From Lipingzhangella_A rawalii (GTDB lineage: Bacteria > Actinomycetota > Actinomycetes > Streptosporangiales > Streptosporangiaceae), in contig NZ_JAVLVT010000008.1 in the NCBI RefSeq assembly GCF_031628175.1, forward strand, positions 124,001 through 188,000: 64,000 bases of DNA, given 5' to 3'. The notes under the pieces were generated by a model. That model made no database searches. It was not told the origin of the DNA and saw only the letters and a program-made list of their open reading frames with translations. Of this stretch, positions 33,489 to 41,960 are shown in pieces; position 1 is the stretch's first letter, and each line of letters begins with the position of its first letter. A program made the position numbers and the translations under genes.

Positions 33489-34184
33489 ATGCCCAACGCC
33501 TCGGGCCACCCGACCCGCGTGTTCCTGTTGGACGACCACGCCATCGTGCGGCGTGGACTCGTCGCCCTGCTGGAGGACGAGGATGACATCATCGTGGTCG
33601 GCGAGGCCGAAACCGCCAACCAGGCCGTGCACCGCATCCCCGTGGTTCAGCCCGACGTGGCGGTACTCGATGTGCGGCTGCCCGACGGCGACGGTGTGAG
33701 CGTGTGTCGCGACGTGCGATCCCTGTGTCCGCAGACCGCCTGCCTGATGCTGACGTCCTACTCCGACGATGACGCCCTTTACGAGGCCGTCATGGCCGGA
33801 GCGTCTGGCTATGTCCTCAAACAGATCCACGGCTCCGATCTGGTTGGAGCGATCCGCACGGTCGCGGGTGGCGGATCCCTGCTGGACCCGCGCACCACCT
33901 CACGGATGCTGCACCAGATCCGGGACCGTGCCGAACGCAGTGACCCGCTGCGCGCGTTGTCTCGACAGGAACGCCAGATCTTCGAGCTGATTGGGCAAGG
34001 ACTCACCAACCGCCAGATCGGCCAGCGTATGTATCTCGCGGAGAAGACAGTCAAGAACTACGTGTCCAGCCTGTTGCGGAAACTGTCCATGCAACGCCGA
34101 ACCCAGGCCGCCGTATACGCGGCACAACTGCGGCAGGAGGATTCCCGAGGCTCCGGCTGGGAATCCTCCTCCGAGGAATCCTGA
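33489..34184 (+). CDS. DevR/DosR-like NarL-family response regulator
   Basis: A 231-residue response regulator. The receiver has RVFLLDDHAIVRRGLVALLE, the phospho-acceptor Asp61 in VAVLDVRLPDGDG, Thr in CLMLTSYSD and Lys in GYVLKQIHG. The carboxy-terminal LuxR-type helix-turn-helix is LSRQERQIFELIGQGLTNRQ, then AEKTVKNYVSSLLRKL. The segment RTQAAVYAAQLR is very typical of DevR/DosR. ATG 33489 follows AGAGGA. With the DevS-like kinase 950 bases downstream on the other strand and DosR-like boxes nearby, it is probably the master regulator of this island, switched on by hypoxia or nitric oxide (inference from the mycobacterial and Streptomyces systems). Confidence 0.85.
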   Translation: MPNASGHPTRVFLLDDHAIVRRGLVALLEDEDDIIVVGEAETANQAVHRIPVVQPDVAVLDVRLPDGDGVSVCRDVRSLCPQTACLMLTSYSDDDALYEAVMAGASGYVLKQIHGSDLVGAIRTVAGGGSLLDPRTTSRMLHQIRDRAERSDPLRALSRQERQIFELIGQGLTNRQIGQRMYLAEKTVKNYVSSLLRKLSMQRRTQAAVYAAQLRQEDSRGSGWESSSEES

Positions 34185-34258
34185 ACTGCACACGCGGTGC
34201 GGGACGCCCCACAGGGCGGAAACAGTCGGGCGCACGCAACAACAGAGGGAGGCCACCG

Positions 34259-35125
34259 ATGACAGCGCCGATCCTGGTGGGCGTGGACGGGTCCCCCGGC
34301 AATGAGCGAGCCCTGGACTGGGCCGTGGACACGGCCCTGCTGCGGCAGCGGGAACTGCGCCTGCTGCACTCCGCCTGGGTACCGATGATGGAACCGGCCT
34401 TCGTCGGCCGGGAGCACCTGCTGCGTCAGAGCGCCGCCATCCTCGAGGAGGACGCCCTGGCTCGGGTGCGGGAACGCGCACCAGAACTGCACGTGTCCAC
34501 CTCACTGAGCTACGATCCCGCGGCCAATGCCCTGGTGCACGCCAGCTCCGACGCCGAACTTGTGGTGGTGGGGATGCGGGGCCGCGGCGGCTTTCCCGGT
34601 AAGCGCTTGGGGTCGGTGTCTTACAAGGTGGCCGCCCATGCGAACTGCCCGGTGGCGGTGATCGGCCAGGAACGCCCCGTGCCCACGGACCCTCCACAGA
34701 TCGTCGTGGGACTGGACGATTCCCCGCACGGCCGGGCGGCCCTGGCAGCGGCCTTCGCCGAGGCTCGGATGCGCACCGCCCACCTTCGGGTGGTCTACGC
34801 GGTGCGGATGCCCACCGACTCCCTCGCCGAGGTTCTCCAGCACTCCGGCTACGAGTGGGACCGGCTGCGCGCGGAGTACGAGTTCCAGGCCGAACAGATC
34901 ATCGCCGGGCTGCGGGAACGCCACCCGGAGGTCCCGGTCACCGTCAGTATGCGGTGGGACGACGCCACCCACGCCCTCACCCAGGATTCCATGGCCGCAT
35001 CGCTGCTGGTCGTTGGCGCGCGGGGCCGGCACGCCTTCGCCCGCTGGGCCTTGGGCTCGGTCGCGCACGGAGTGCTGAACCACGCCTACTCGCCGGTGCT
35101 CGTCGTGCACGTAACCGACGCCTGA
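34259..35125 (+). CDS. Universal stress protein, tandem Usp domains (1)
   Basis: A 288-residue protein of two Usp domains. Each begins with a beta strand and ATP-loop Asp (ILVGVDGSPGNERALDWA; IVVGLDDSPHGRAALAAA) and ends with a nucleotide-binding G-x2-G-x9-G-S motif (GMRGRGGFPGKRLGS; GARGRHAFARWALGS). It is an ATP-binding type as in the mycobacterial DosR regulon Usp proteins, and probably tunes energy status during non-growing stress. ATG 34259 follows AGGGAGGC. It lies 74 bases after the devR-like gene on the same strand and may be cotranscribed. Confidence 0.9.
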   Translation: MTAPILVGVDGSPGNERALDWAVDTALLRQRELRLLHSAWVPMMEPAFVGREHLLRQSAAILEEDALARVRERAPELHVSTSLSYDPAANALVHASSDAELVVVGMRGRGGFPGKRLGSVSYKVAAHANCPVAVIGQERPVPTDPPQIVVGLDDSPHGRAALAAAFAEARMRTAHLRVVYAVRMPTDSLAEVLQHSGYEWDRLRAEYEFQAEQIIAGLRERHPEVPVTVSMRWDDATHALTQDSMAASLLVVGARGRHAFARWALGSVAHGVLNHAYSPVLVVHVTDA

Positions 35126-35135
35126 CCCGAACCGG

Positions 35136-36896
35136 TCAGGTGTTCGCCCCGTCCGGCGGGGACATCTCCGGGAATAGATCGTCCGGAAGCGGGACCTGCC
35201 AATACAGCACGGTGCCGCCGGTATCCCCAGGTACGGTCCGCAGCGTTCCCCCGAAGTTCTGGGCGCGCTGTTCAAGGTTGCGCAGCCCACTGCGCTGCAC
35301 CTGCGCGGGTATGCCACATCCGTCGTCCCTGACTTCCAGTATCACCCGGTCGTGTGCCCGCACGTGCACCGTGACCCGCGAGGCCCGGGCGTGCTTGGCG
35401 ATGTTCGACAGGGCCTCGGTCAGCACCGCCAGCAGCTGTTCACCCACGTCCTCCGGGATACTACTGTCGATCGGGCCGTCCAGATTCAGGGCGGGGGAGA
35501 AACCGAGGTGCTCGGTGCCCGCCTGCACGACGTCCAGGATCTGGTTGCGCAACCAGGGCCGTTGCTCATCCCCACTGGACTGGAGCGCGAAGATCGTGGA
35601 GCGGATCTGGCGGATGGTCTCGTCCAGCTCGTCCACTGCGTTCTGCACCCGCGCGGCCGACTTGTGGTCCTCGATGCGGCGGACTGTTCCCATCAGGCTC
35701 GTCGCCGTCGCGAACAGGCGTTGGATCACCACGTCATGCAGGTCACGGGCGATGCGGTCCCGGTCCTCCAACACCACCAGCCGCTCCGCGTCCGCCCGAG
35801 CCTCGGCGAGTTCCATGGCCACCGCCGCGTGCCCCGCGAAGGCATGCAGCATGTGCACTGTCGAGGAGGAGAACTGTTCGCGCCCCGGTCCGCGGCTCAG
35901 GATCAGCAGTCCGCGTGCCGACCCGGGCACCCCCAACGGGATGAACACGACCGGGTCCAGGTCCAGCCCGCGCAGCAGGGGGGCAGGATCAGAAGCGTCC
36001 CGCAGCGACGAGTAGCCCACGGGCTGACCATCACGGAACGCGCGGCCGGACAGTGTCCCCTCGATGGAACAGGACCGGCCCCGGACCTGCTCGGCGTTGC
36101 TTCCCTCGGCAACCATCACCACCAGTTCGGCGGGCTCGCGAGGCAGTGCCAGGGCGGCGATGTCGGCGTCGGCCATGCGCCGGGCCCGGTGGGTGATCAG
36201 TTCCAGGACCTGATGCGAGTCCGAACCGGACAACAGCCGCCGGGTGACCTCGTCGGAGGCGTCCAGCCAGGTCTCGCGGCGGCGGGTCTCCTCGAACAGG
36301 TGGGCGTTCTCGATCGCGACTCCGGCCGCGGTGGCCAGGGCCAGCACGATGGCCTCGTCATCCTCGTCAAACTCCACCCCGCCACGCTTCTCGGTGAGGT
36401 ACAGGTTCCCGAACACCTCTCCCCGCACCCGTAGCGGCATCCCGAGAAAGGTGCGCATGGGCGGGTGTCCCCGCGGGAATCCATGCGATTCCGGGTGTTC
36501 GCTGAGGTTCCGCAGCCGCAGCGTCTGCGGCTCCTTGATCAGCAGCCCGAGCAGGCCCTGACCATGCGGCCAGTGCGCGATTCCAGCGATCTGCTCCTCA
36601 TCCAGCCCCACCGGGACGAACCGGGTGAGCTGCCCGTCCTCCCCGATCACTCCGAGTGCCCCGTAGCGCGCGTCAACCAGTTCCGTGGCCAGCTCCACGA
36701 ACCGGCGCAACATGGTGTCCAGGTCCAGACCGCTCCCGATGTCGACAACGGCCTCCAACAGTCGACGCATCCGGTCGCGGGTGGCGACCACATGGTTGAG
36801 GCGAGCCTGGAGCTCGCCCAGCAGTTCGTCCAGGTGTAGCTGGGGCAGCGGGATGTTCCGGTCGGTCGCTGCGTTCGGGCCCTGTTCCCCGCCCAT
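35136..36896 (-). CDS. GAF-domain sensor histidine kinase, DevS/DosS-like
   Basis: A 586-residue kinase without membrane segments: an amino-terminal helix, GAF domain A (about 50-200), GAF domain B (about 215-370), then HisKA_3 dimerisation with RDRIARDLHDVVIQRL (phospho-acceptor His387), and an HATPase_c with the G-box DDGCGIPAQV. GAF-A ends in a segment with His134, His138 and His144 (HPESHGFPRGHPPMRTFLG), where the heme-binding histidine of DosS/DosT-type sensors lies. Which one would be the ligand is not settled by eye. It converges on universal stress protein 1 and sits close to devR, as in known two-component pairs. Confidence 0.85.
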   Translation of the reverse strand: MGGEQGPNAATDRNIPLPQLHLDELLGELQARLNHVVATRDRMRRLLEAVVDIGSGLDLDTMLRRFVELATELVDARYGALGVIGEDGQLTRFVPVGLDEEQIAGIAHWPHGQGLLGLLIKEPQTLRLRNLSEHPESHGFPRGHPPMRTFLGMPLRVRGEVFGNLYLTEKRGGVEFDEDDEAIVLALATAAGVAIENAHLFEETRRRETWLDASDEVTRRLLSGSDSHQVLELITHRARRMADADIAALALPREPAELVVMVAEGSNAEQVRGRSCSIEGTLSGRAFRDGQPVGYSSLRDASDPAPLLRGLDLDPVVFIPLGVPGSARGLLILSRGPGREQFSSSTVHMLHAFAGHAAVAMELAEARADAERLVVLEDRDRIARDLHDVVIQRLFATATSLMGTVRRIEDHKSAARVQNAVDELDETIRQIRSTIFALQSSGDEQRPWLRNQILDVVQAGTEHLGFSPALNLDGPIDSSIPEDVGEQLLAVLTEALSNIAKHARASRVTVHVRAHDRVILEVRDDGCGIPAQVQRSGLRNLEQRAQNFGGTLRTVPGDTGGTVLYWQVPLPDDLFPEMSPPDGANT

Positions 36897-36983
36897 GCCG
36901 CTCCCGTCACGTCCGTGGGCTGACGATTCCAGTCTCGCGGACAGTACAGAGCGTGTCCAGGTGAGGTGCGGAACAGGGGGTGT

Positions 36984-37865
36984 CTAGGGGCTGGGGACCA
37001 CCGCCACGGGCGACTCCGCGTGGTGCAGAACCGCATGGCTCACCGATCCCACCAGTAGTCCTGTGAATCCACCGAACCCACGGCTACCGACCACCAGGAG
37101 CTCAGCGGTGCGGCCCTGTTCGATCAGTACCTGGCGGGCCCCACCACGGACCACCGTCGGGGTGACCTCCACCGTGGGTGGGTGGTCCTCGGAAGCGAGA
37201 AAGGTGCCCAGACGCTCGCGAGCCTGCTGCTCACTGTCCGCCCGGGATGCCGATGGCGTGTCCGCATCGACGCTCGTCCAGCGGCGTGGTGGTTGCCAGG
37301 CCAACACCGCCCGAAGTCCGACATCCCGCGTCGCCGCCTCGGCGAGAGCGAAACGCAGGGCTGCACGGCAGGACGCGGATCCGTCGATCGCGGCGACGAT
37401 CTCCCCCTCGGGACGGGCCGAATACGCCTCGGGAACGCTCACCACCGGGCCGAGCCCCAGGGCCACCAGCTCGGTGCCGGCGGAACCGATCAGTACGGCA
37501 CCCACACCGCCCAGACCCCGGGAACCGACCACCATCACATGGGCCCTCCGCGCCTCCGCGGCCAGGACCGCGCGGCGGAATCCGGACACGTACTCCCCGG
37601 AGACCACGACCTCCGGGACCGCCTCCCGTGCTCGCGCCACCGCGTCGTCGACGATCCGCTGTGCGGCGTTGGCCAGTCCCGAGTCGGGCGGGCCGCCTGC
37701 CGGTGGACCGAGGTACACCTTGAACATCGGCCACTCGAAGGCATGCACGATCCGCAGCGGCCGGGCGTGCCGCCTGGCCGCGCCTGCGGCCCAGTCCACC
37801 GCGAGAAGCGCCTGCTCGGAGCCGTCTACCCCAACCACGATCGGGCTGGGTTGCGGGTTCATCAC
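36984..37865 (-). CDS. Universal stress protein, tandem Usp domains (2)
   Basis: A 293-residue tandem Usp protein. Domain 1 opens with IVVGVDGSEQALLAVDWA and has the loop GSRGLGGVGAVLIGS. Domain 2 opens with IVAAIDGSASCRAALRFA and ends GSRGFGGFTGLLVGS. Both keep the ATP-binding glycines. It starts with GTG 37865 or ATG 37862. The gene sits between the CBS-BON gene and the DevS-like kinase, all on the minus strand, with a hairpin in front that separates it from the CBS-BON gene. Confidence 0.9.
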   Translation of the reverse strand: MMNPQPSPIVVGVDGSEQALLAVDWAAGAARRHARPLRIVHAFEWPMFKVYLGPPAGGPPDSGLANAAQRIVDDAVARAREAVPEVVVSGEYVSGFRRAVLAAEARRAHVMVVGSRGLGGVGAVLIGSAGTELVALGLGPVVSVPEAYSARPEGEIVAAIDGSASCRAALRFALAEAATRDVGLRAVLAWQPPRRWTSVDADTPSASRADSEQQARERLGTFLASEDHPPTVEVTPTVVRGGARQVLIEQGRTAELLVVGSRGFGGFTGLLVGSVSHAVLHHAESPVAVVPSP

Positions 37866-37945
37866 ACGGATCCCTTCCTCGTCGCCGGCTCCGCGGGCAC
37901 CGCGGAGGGGCGTCGAACCAGCGGCGCGCCACGGTGCGGTCCGCT

Positions 37946-37978
37946 GGTCCCGGCCTACGGTGCTGCCCGGCCGGGACC
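37946..37978 (-). terminator. Hairpin after CBS-BON gene
   Basis: GGTCCCGGCC (37946-37955) and GGCCGGGACC (37969-37978) form a 10-bp stem with a 13-base loop, about 30 bases past the leftward stop. Confidence 0.6.
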
Positions 37979-38006
37979 GGCTCGTGGCGGGCTATGGGAA
38001 GTGGCC

Positions 38007-38714
38007 TCAGATGGGGCGGGGAGCCGACGGAGGCAGCATGTCCTCCGTGATCCAGGTGAGCCGGTCCTGGATTCCGACCAGGCCATCCACCGTACGCACC
38101 ATCTGGGTCACCGTTACACAGTGGCTGCGCTGTTCCAGCACACCCTCCAGCGTGACCATGCCGTCCTCGACAGAGTAGGAAAGCCGATCCGTGTCCAGCC
38201 ACGGCGGCGCGGTGGCCAAAACAGACTCGAGGTCCTGCCGAATGTCCTCGTCGGGACGGACGAACACCCGCAGCAGGTCCCGGCGGCTCACCAGGCCGAC
38301 CAGGTGGGCGTGCTCGTCCAGGACGGGCAGCTGGCGTACGTCGTAGCGGTCAATCATGCGGGCGGCGAACACCACGGTGTCCTCCGGCGAGACGGTGACC
38401 ACGTCCGTGGTCATGACCTCGCGCGCGGTGTGGGCCTGGGCTTTGGTTTGCGGACTAGACGAGCCAGTTCGAAGCAGGCGACGTAGCCGCGAGCGCAGCG
38501 ATTCGCCGTGGGCACCGTCCGGTCCCCCCGGAAGGTACTCCTCCTTGCGCAGCAGGTCTGTCTCCGAGACAAGCCCGACGAGCCGGTGTCCCTGGATAAC
38601 CGGAAGGGCGGTGAGGTTGTCGTTGACGATGTGCTCGGCGAGGTCCTTGAATGTCGCCTCTGGGGCGACCGTGGTGACGTTCCGGGTCATCACGTCGCGA
38701 ACGATCGTGGTCAT
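38007..38714 (-). CDS. CBS-CBS-BON domain protein
   Basis: A 235-residue protein: two CBS repeats (VRDVMTRNVTTVAPEATFKD to residue about 55; AREVMTTDVVTVSPEDTVVF to about 150) and a BON domain in the last third (LSYSVEDGMVTLEGVLEQRS). CBS pairs bind adenine nucleotides and BON domains bind phospholipid or ligands; such proteins (like the hypoxic response proteins) are members of DosR-type regulons. A DosR-like box lies 83 bases upstream (38798-38811). Confidence 0.9.
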   Translation of the reverse strand: MTTIVRDVMTRNVTTVAPEATFKDLAEHIVNDNLTALPVIQGHRLVGLVSETDLLRKEEYLPGGPDGAHGESLRSRLRRLLRTGSSSPQTKAQAHTAREVMTTDVVTVSPEDTVVFAARMIDRYDVRQLPVLDEHAHLVGLVSRRDLLRVFVRPDEDIRQDLESVLATAPPWLDTDRLSYSVEDGMVTLEGVLEQRSHCVTVTQMVRTVDGLVGIQDRLTWITEDMLPPSAPRPI

Positions 38715-38797
38715 GGGGGTCCTCCCTGTGTTCGTGACCTGGTTTAACGTTAGGTTTCGGAGGGCGCCGGCGGCAGAGAACTACGCCCCGAGGTCGT

Positions 38798-38811
38798 GGG
38801 ACCTTCGCCCC
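38798..38811. promoter_or_regulatory. DosR-like box upstream of CBS-BON gene
   Basis: GGGACCTTCGCCCC, read on the other strand as GGGGCGAAGGTCCC, fits the pattern GGGRCSAARGYCCY shared with the box at devR. It lies 83 bases upstream of the leftward CBS-BON start. Confidence 0.65.
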
Positions 38812-38919
38812 TTCGTTGTCGATGGCTCGTTTCCCGACGGCGTCGAACACGCCGCAGGCGAACGGGGCGGCCCCTCGGTTCGGACGGGTTGGGGCGCGCC
38901 CACCGGTTCGCGTCCCGTA

Positions 38920-38935
38920 GGGGGCGCTTCCCCAC
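38920..38935. repeat. Partial copy of dispersed GC-rich repeat
   Basis: GGGGGCGCTTCCCCAC matches the right half of the element at 20384-20402 and its flank. It lies just past the stop of universal stress protein 3 and may serve as a terminator. Confidence 0.35.
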
Positions 38936-38965
38936 CCACGGTGCGGGCCACGAAAGTGGGTCGGT

Positions 38966-39940
38966 CTACGGCGCCCCCGCGGACTGCCATGTCGTGTCCT
39001 GCGCCGGTTCCGCCACCGAGACGTCCTGGTTCCGGACCACGACTACGGGCACAGTGGCGTGCTGAAGTAGTGCCTGGCTGACCGAGCCCAGCAGGAGACC
39101 ACGGAATCCACCGCGCCCACGGGATCCAACCACCACGAGCGCGGCTGTGGCCGATTCCGTAAGTAGAACGTGCGCCGGATGGTTCACCCCGATCACGATC
39201 TGCACGGGCACCTCCGCGGTGCGCGTGGATCGGGCCTCGGCCACCAGGGTTTCGACCCGGGCGTGGGCGCGGGAGCAGGCCTCCTCCTGATCGACGGTGT
39301 ACCCCGAGGCGGCCAGCGCGGCCGGGTCGAGGGGAACCGGAACGTACCAGGCGTGCACCACGGTCAGTGACGCGTCCCGGCGCAGGGCCTCGTCCAGAGC
39401 GAACCGCAGCGCCGCGTCGGACAGTTCCGATCCGTCCACGCCCACGACCACGTGGCCCATCCGTTCCGCGGTGTGCGACGCCGCCGGCGGGATTACGGCG
39501 ACCGGGACGGGTGCGTGGGCGGCGACGCGCAGCCCCACGGAACCACGGAACATCGCCGAGATGGTGCTGAGCCCACGGGATCCAACCACCACGAGTGTGG
39601 CTGCCGGTGCGGCGTCCAGCAGGGCGGTGGCCGGGTCACGTTTCGAGACGTTCGTGCGTACTGGCAGATGTGGATGGGAGGCGGTCACCCGGCGCGCGGC
39701 TTCCAGCAGTGGCGTATCCGAGGCCAGGGTGGACTCCTCCTCGGGGGGCGGCTCCGCGGGGAGGTAGGGGACTGCCGGACCCGGGTCGTTTCGCGCGAAT
39801 AGCAGGTGTAGTTGGCCGTTGCGCAGTGTGGCCTCCTCGGCCGCCCAGTCCAGTGCGGTCATTGCCGGAGCCGACCCGTCGACGCCAACGAGGATTTCCG
39901 GCCGCTCGGATACGGGCACCTGTTCGGGTGGATGTGACAT
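38966..39940 (-). CDS. Universal stress protein, tandem Usp domains (3)
   Basis: A 324-residue tandem Usp protein. Domain 1 starts ILVGVDGSAPAMTALDWA and has GSRGLSTISAMFRGS; domain 2 starts VVVGVDGSELSDAALRFA and has GSRGRGGFRGLLLGS. ATG 39940 is preferred because AGGAGC lies seven bases upstream; the open frame further upstream overlaps the regulatory region. A DosR-like box is 127 bases upstream (40068-40081). It is the right-most gene of the island. Confidence 0.9.
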   Translation of the reverse strand: MSHPPEQVPVSERPEILVGVDGSAPAMTALDWAAEEATLRNGQLHLLFARNDPGPAVPYLPAEPPPEEESTLASDTPLLEAARRVTASHPHLPVRTNVSKRDPATALLDAAPAATLVVVGSRGLSTISAMFRGSVGLRVAAHAPVPVAVIPPAASHTAERMGHVVVGVDGSELSDAALRFALDEALRRDASLTVVHAWYVPVPLDPAALAASGYTVDQEEACSRAHARVETLVAEARSTRTAEVPVQIVIGVNHPAHVLLTESATAALVVVGSRGRGGFRGLLLGSVSQALLQHATVPVVVVRNQDVSVAEPAQDTTWQSAGAP

Positions 39941-40067
39941 GGATTCGCTCCTGACGTCGTTGCGGCGGCAGCCCGTCCGGGCCCTGCGGAGTGGGGTCAA
40001 TCCCTCTCCGGAACCAGGGTTGTCGGCTGTCCACATGGATTCCAGAGTCCTGAGGCCGTGGTTGCAC

Positions 40068-40081
40068 GGGGCCTTCGTCCC
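40068..40081. promoter_or_regulatory. DosR-like box upstream of universal stress protein 3
   Basis: GGGGCCTTCGTCCC, on the other strand GGGACGAAGGCCCC, is the third copy of the pattern GGGRCSAARGYCCY. It lies 127 bases upstream of the gene, in the otherwise empty 310-base gap up to the WYL regulator. Confidence 0.6.
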
Positions 40082-40250
40082 AGATCGGATCCACACCACC
40101 CCGGGCCGGGCGCGCCACGGGGTGGGGACGGTATGGAGTCCCGCGGACGCCCGTGTGTCCTGACCCCGGTCCATTCCACTTCCCAGGCTCGGGTGGGCAC
40201 CGCCGCGGCCGTAGCTGCGCGGCAAGGATCACCAACGTAGGCTGGTTCGT

Positions 40251-41246
40251 GTGCGAAGCGAGCGCCTGGTCGCCCTGATGTTCACCTTGCAGAATCGGCG
40301 CCGCGCCACGGTAGCGGAGCTGGCCGCCGAGCTGGAGGTGTCTCCGCGCACCGTGCACCGTGACCTTGCGGCGCTGCATGCCGTGGGAGTTCCGCTGTGG
40401 AGCGAGTCGGGGCGCCACGGCGGGGTGGGACTGGTGGAGGGATGGCGAACTCGGCTGGATGGGCTCAGTGCCCGCGAGGCCGTCACCCTGTTATCCATGA
40501 CCGCTCCACAGGAGTTGGCCCACCTGGGCCTGGGGTCGGCGGTGACGGCGGCCCAGGCGAAGCTCACGGCCGCCCTTCCCGCATCCCTGCGCGACCAAGC
40601 CCAGCGGCTAGCCCGACGGTTCCATCTGGACGCCCCGGGGTGGTTCCGCGACGGTGACGACACCGAGCAGCTCGCACCGGTTGCCCGGGCCGTGTGGGAG
40701 CAGCGGCGACTGCGGATCACCTACCGGCGCGGTGACGGCACCGTACTCCGGCGGGTGGACCCGCTTGGCCTGGTCCTCAAGGCCGGGATCTGGTACCTCG
40801 CGGCCCGGGTCCTGGGCGAGGACACCAGCAAAGACCCCAGCGCCAGGCCGGTGCGTACCTACCGAGTTGGCCGCATCCTCGCGACCGAGGAGCTGGGAGT
40901 GGGCTTCCCCCACCCCGCGGATTTCGACTTGGCCACGTGGTGGGCGACATCGGCGGCCCACTTTGAGCGTTCCATCTGGCGCGGCACCGTGCGGCTGCGC
41001 CTCAGCCCGGCCGGAACACGGCTTCTTGCGCGGATCATGGAGGCTGAGAGCGCCACGTGGGCCCTGGAACAGGCGCCGGATCCCGAAGCCGACGGCTGGG
41101 TCGAGGTGCGCGTGCCCATGCAGGACCCGGAGATCACCGCCCACCAGCTGTTGGCGCTGGGGCCGGACGTGGAAGTTGTGGAACCCCCCGAGGTGCGTGC
41201 CCGGTTCGTCGAGTACGCTTCCCGCATGTTGGACAGGCACCGCTAG
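40251..41246 (+). CDS. WYL-domain transcriptional regulator
   Basis: A 331-residue regulator of the DeoR-like WYL type. The amino-terminal winged helix is SERLVALMFTLQNRRRATVA to the recognition helix VSPRTVHRDLAALH; the WYL domain holds LRITYRRGDGTVLRRVDPLG and GIWYLAARV (the W-Y-L triad). The carboxy-terminal WCX domain is about residues 235-320. WYL domains bind oligonucleotides or other ligands. GTG 40251 is chosen. It stands alone; targets are not evident. Confidence 0.85.
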   Translation: MRSERLVALMFTLQNRRRATVAELAAELEVSPRTVHRDLAALHAVGVPLWSESGRHGGVGLVEGWRTRLDGLSAREAVTLLSMTAPQELAHLGLGSAVTAAQAKLTAALPASLRDQAQRLARRFHLDAPGWFRDGDDTEQLAPVARAVWEQRRLRITYRRGDGTVLRRVDPLGLVLKAGIWYLAARVLGEDTSKDPSARPVRTYRVGRILATEELGVGFPHPADFDLATWWATSAAHFERSIWRGTVRLRLSPAGTRLLARIMEAESATWALEQAPDPEADGWVEVRVPMQDPEITAHQLLALGPDVEVVEPPEVRARFVEYASRMLDRHR

Positions 41247-41305
41247 TCCAGCCTTTCTGCTGGTAGGGGTGCAGTTTGGGCAGATCCTGAGCCATCCTGG
41301 GGCGC

Positions 41306-41830
41306 ATGACGATCCCACACGGACCCGCAGCGCAGCAGTTCGTCGGCGCGATCCACCAGGCCGCGGCGAATACCCCCTACACCTTCGTGCCCACCGAGCA
41401 GGGGTTCGATCTCATGATCGACCTGCCCCGCTGGCACGTGCGTATGAACGAACGCCTGTTGCAGCGCACCTTCGTGCACCGGGTGAAGCTCAACGAAGCC
41501 AAGCGGACCTTCACCATCACCCAGACCGAGCACGCCGTCACCTGGGGCGCCTACGGGCCGACGATCGGCGTGCAGGTGTCCGCCTTCCTTGGGCGCAGCC
41601 GGAACTTCACCTTCGGCGCGTCCTACGGACCGCGAGCCGACGGCAGCTTCGGCCAGACCGGAGGGTTCACCTTCGACTCCGAGGAGGGGCGACGCCTGAT
41701 CAGTAACACCGGCCAGGCCCTGGGCTGGACGGAACGGATGAACACACCGGCCAAGATCGGACTCGGCTTCGCAGTGTTCGGGTTCGTGGGTGCTCTCGCG
41801 GCAGCCGTGGGGCTCCTGCTTTTCCTGTGA
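41306..41830 (+). CDS. Hypothetical protein with C-terminal membrane anchor
   Basis: A 174-residue protein of no family I recognise. The first 145 residues look like a beta-rich soluble domain (FTITQTEHAVTWGAYGPTIG, FTFGASYGPRADGSFGQTGG), and the last 22 form one membrane segment (IGLGFAVFGFVGALAAAVGL). It would sit in the membrane with its bulk probably in the cytoplasm. It follows the WYL regulator by 59 bases on the same strand. Confidence 0.6.
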   Translation: MTIPHGPAAQQFVGAIHQAAANTPYTFVPTEQGFDLMIDLPRWHVRMNERLLQRTFVHRVKLNEAKRTFTITQTEHAVTWGAYGPTIGVQVSAFLGRSRNFTFGASYGPRADGSFGQTGGFTFDSEEGRRLISNTGQALGWTERMNTPAKIGLGFAVFGFVGALAAAVGLLLFL

Positions 41831-41960
41831 GCCATGGCGCTGCCGCGGTCTGTGCCAGAGGGACCCCGGGGCCGGAGGACGCCACCGTGGATGATGGTTC
41901 CCGAGCCGAGGGGGTGGGTGAGCCCCGCCGGATCGACGCGACCCACCCACGTGGACCAGA

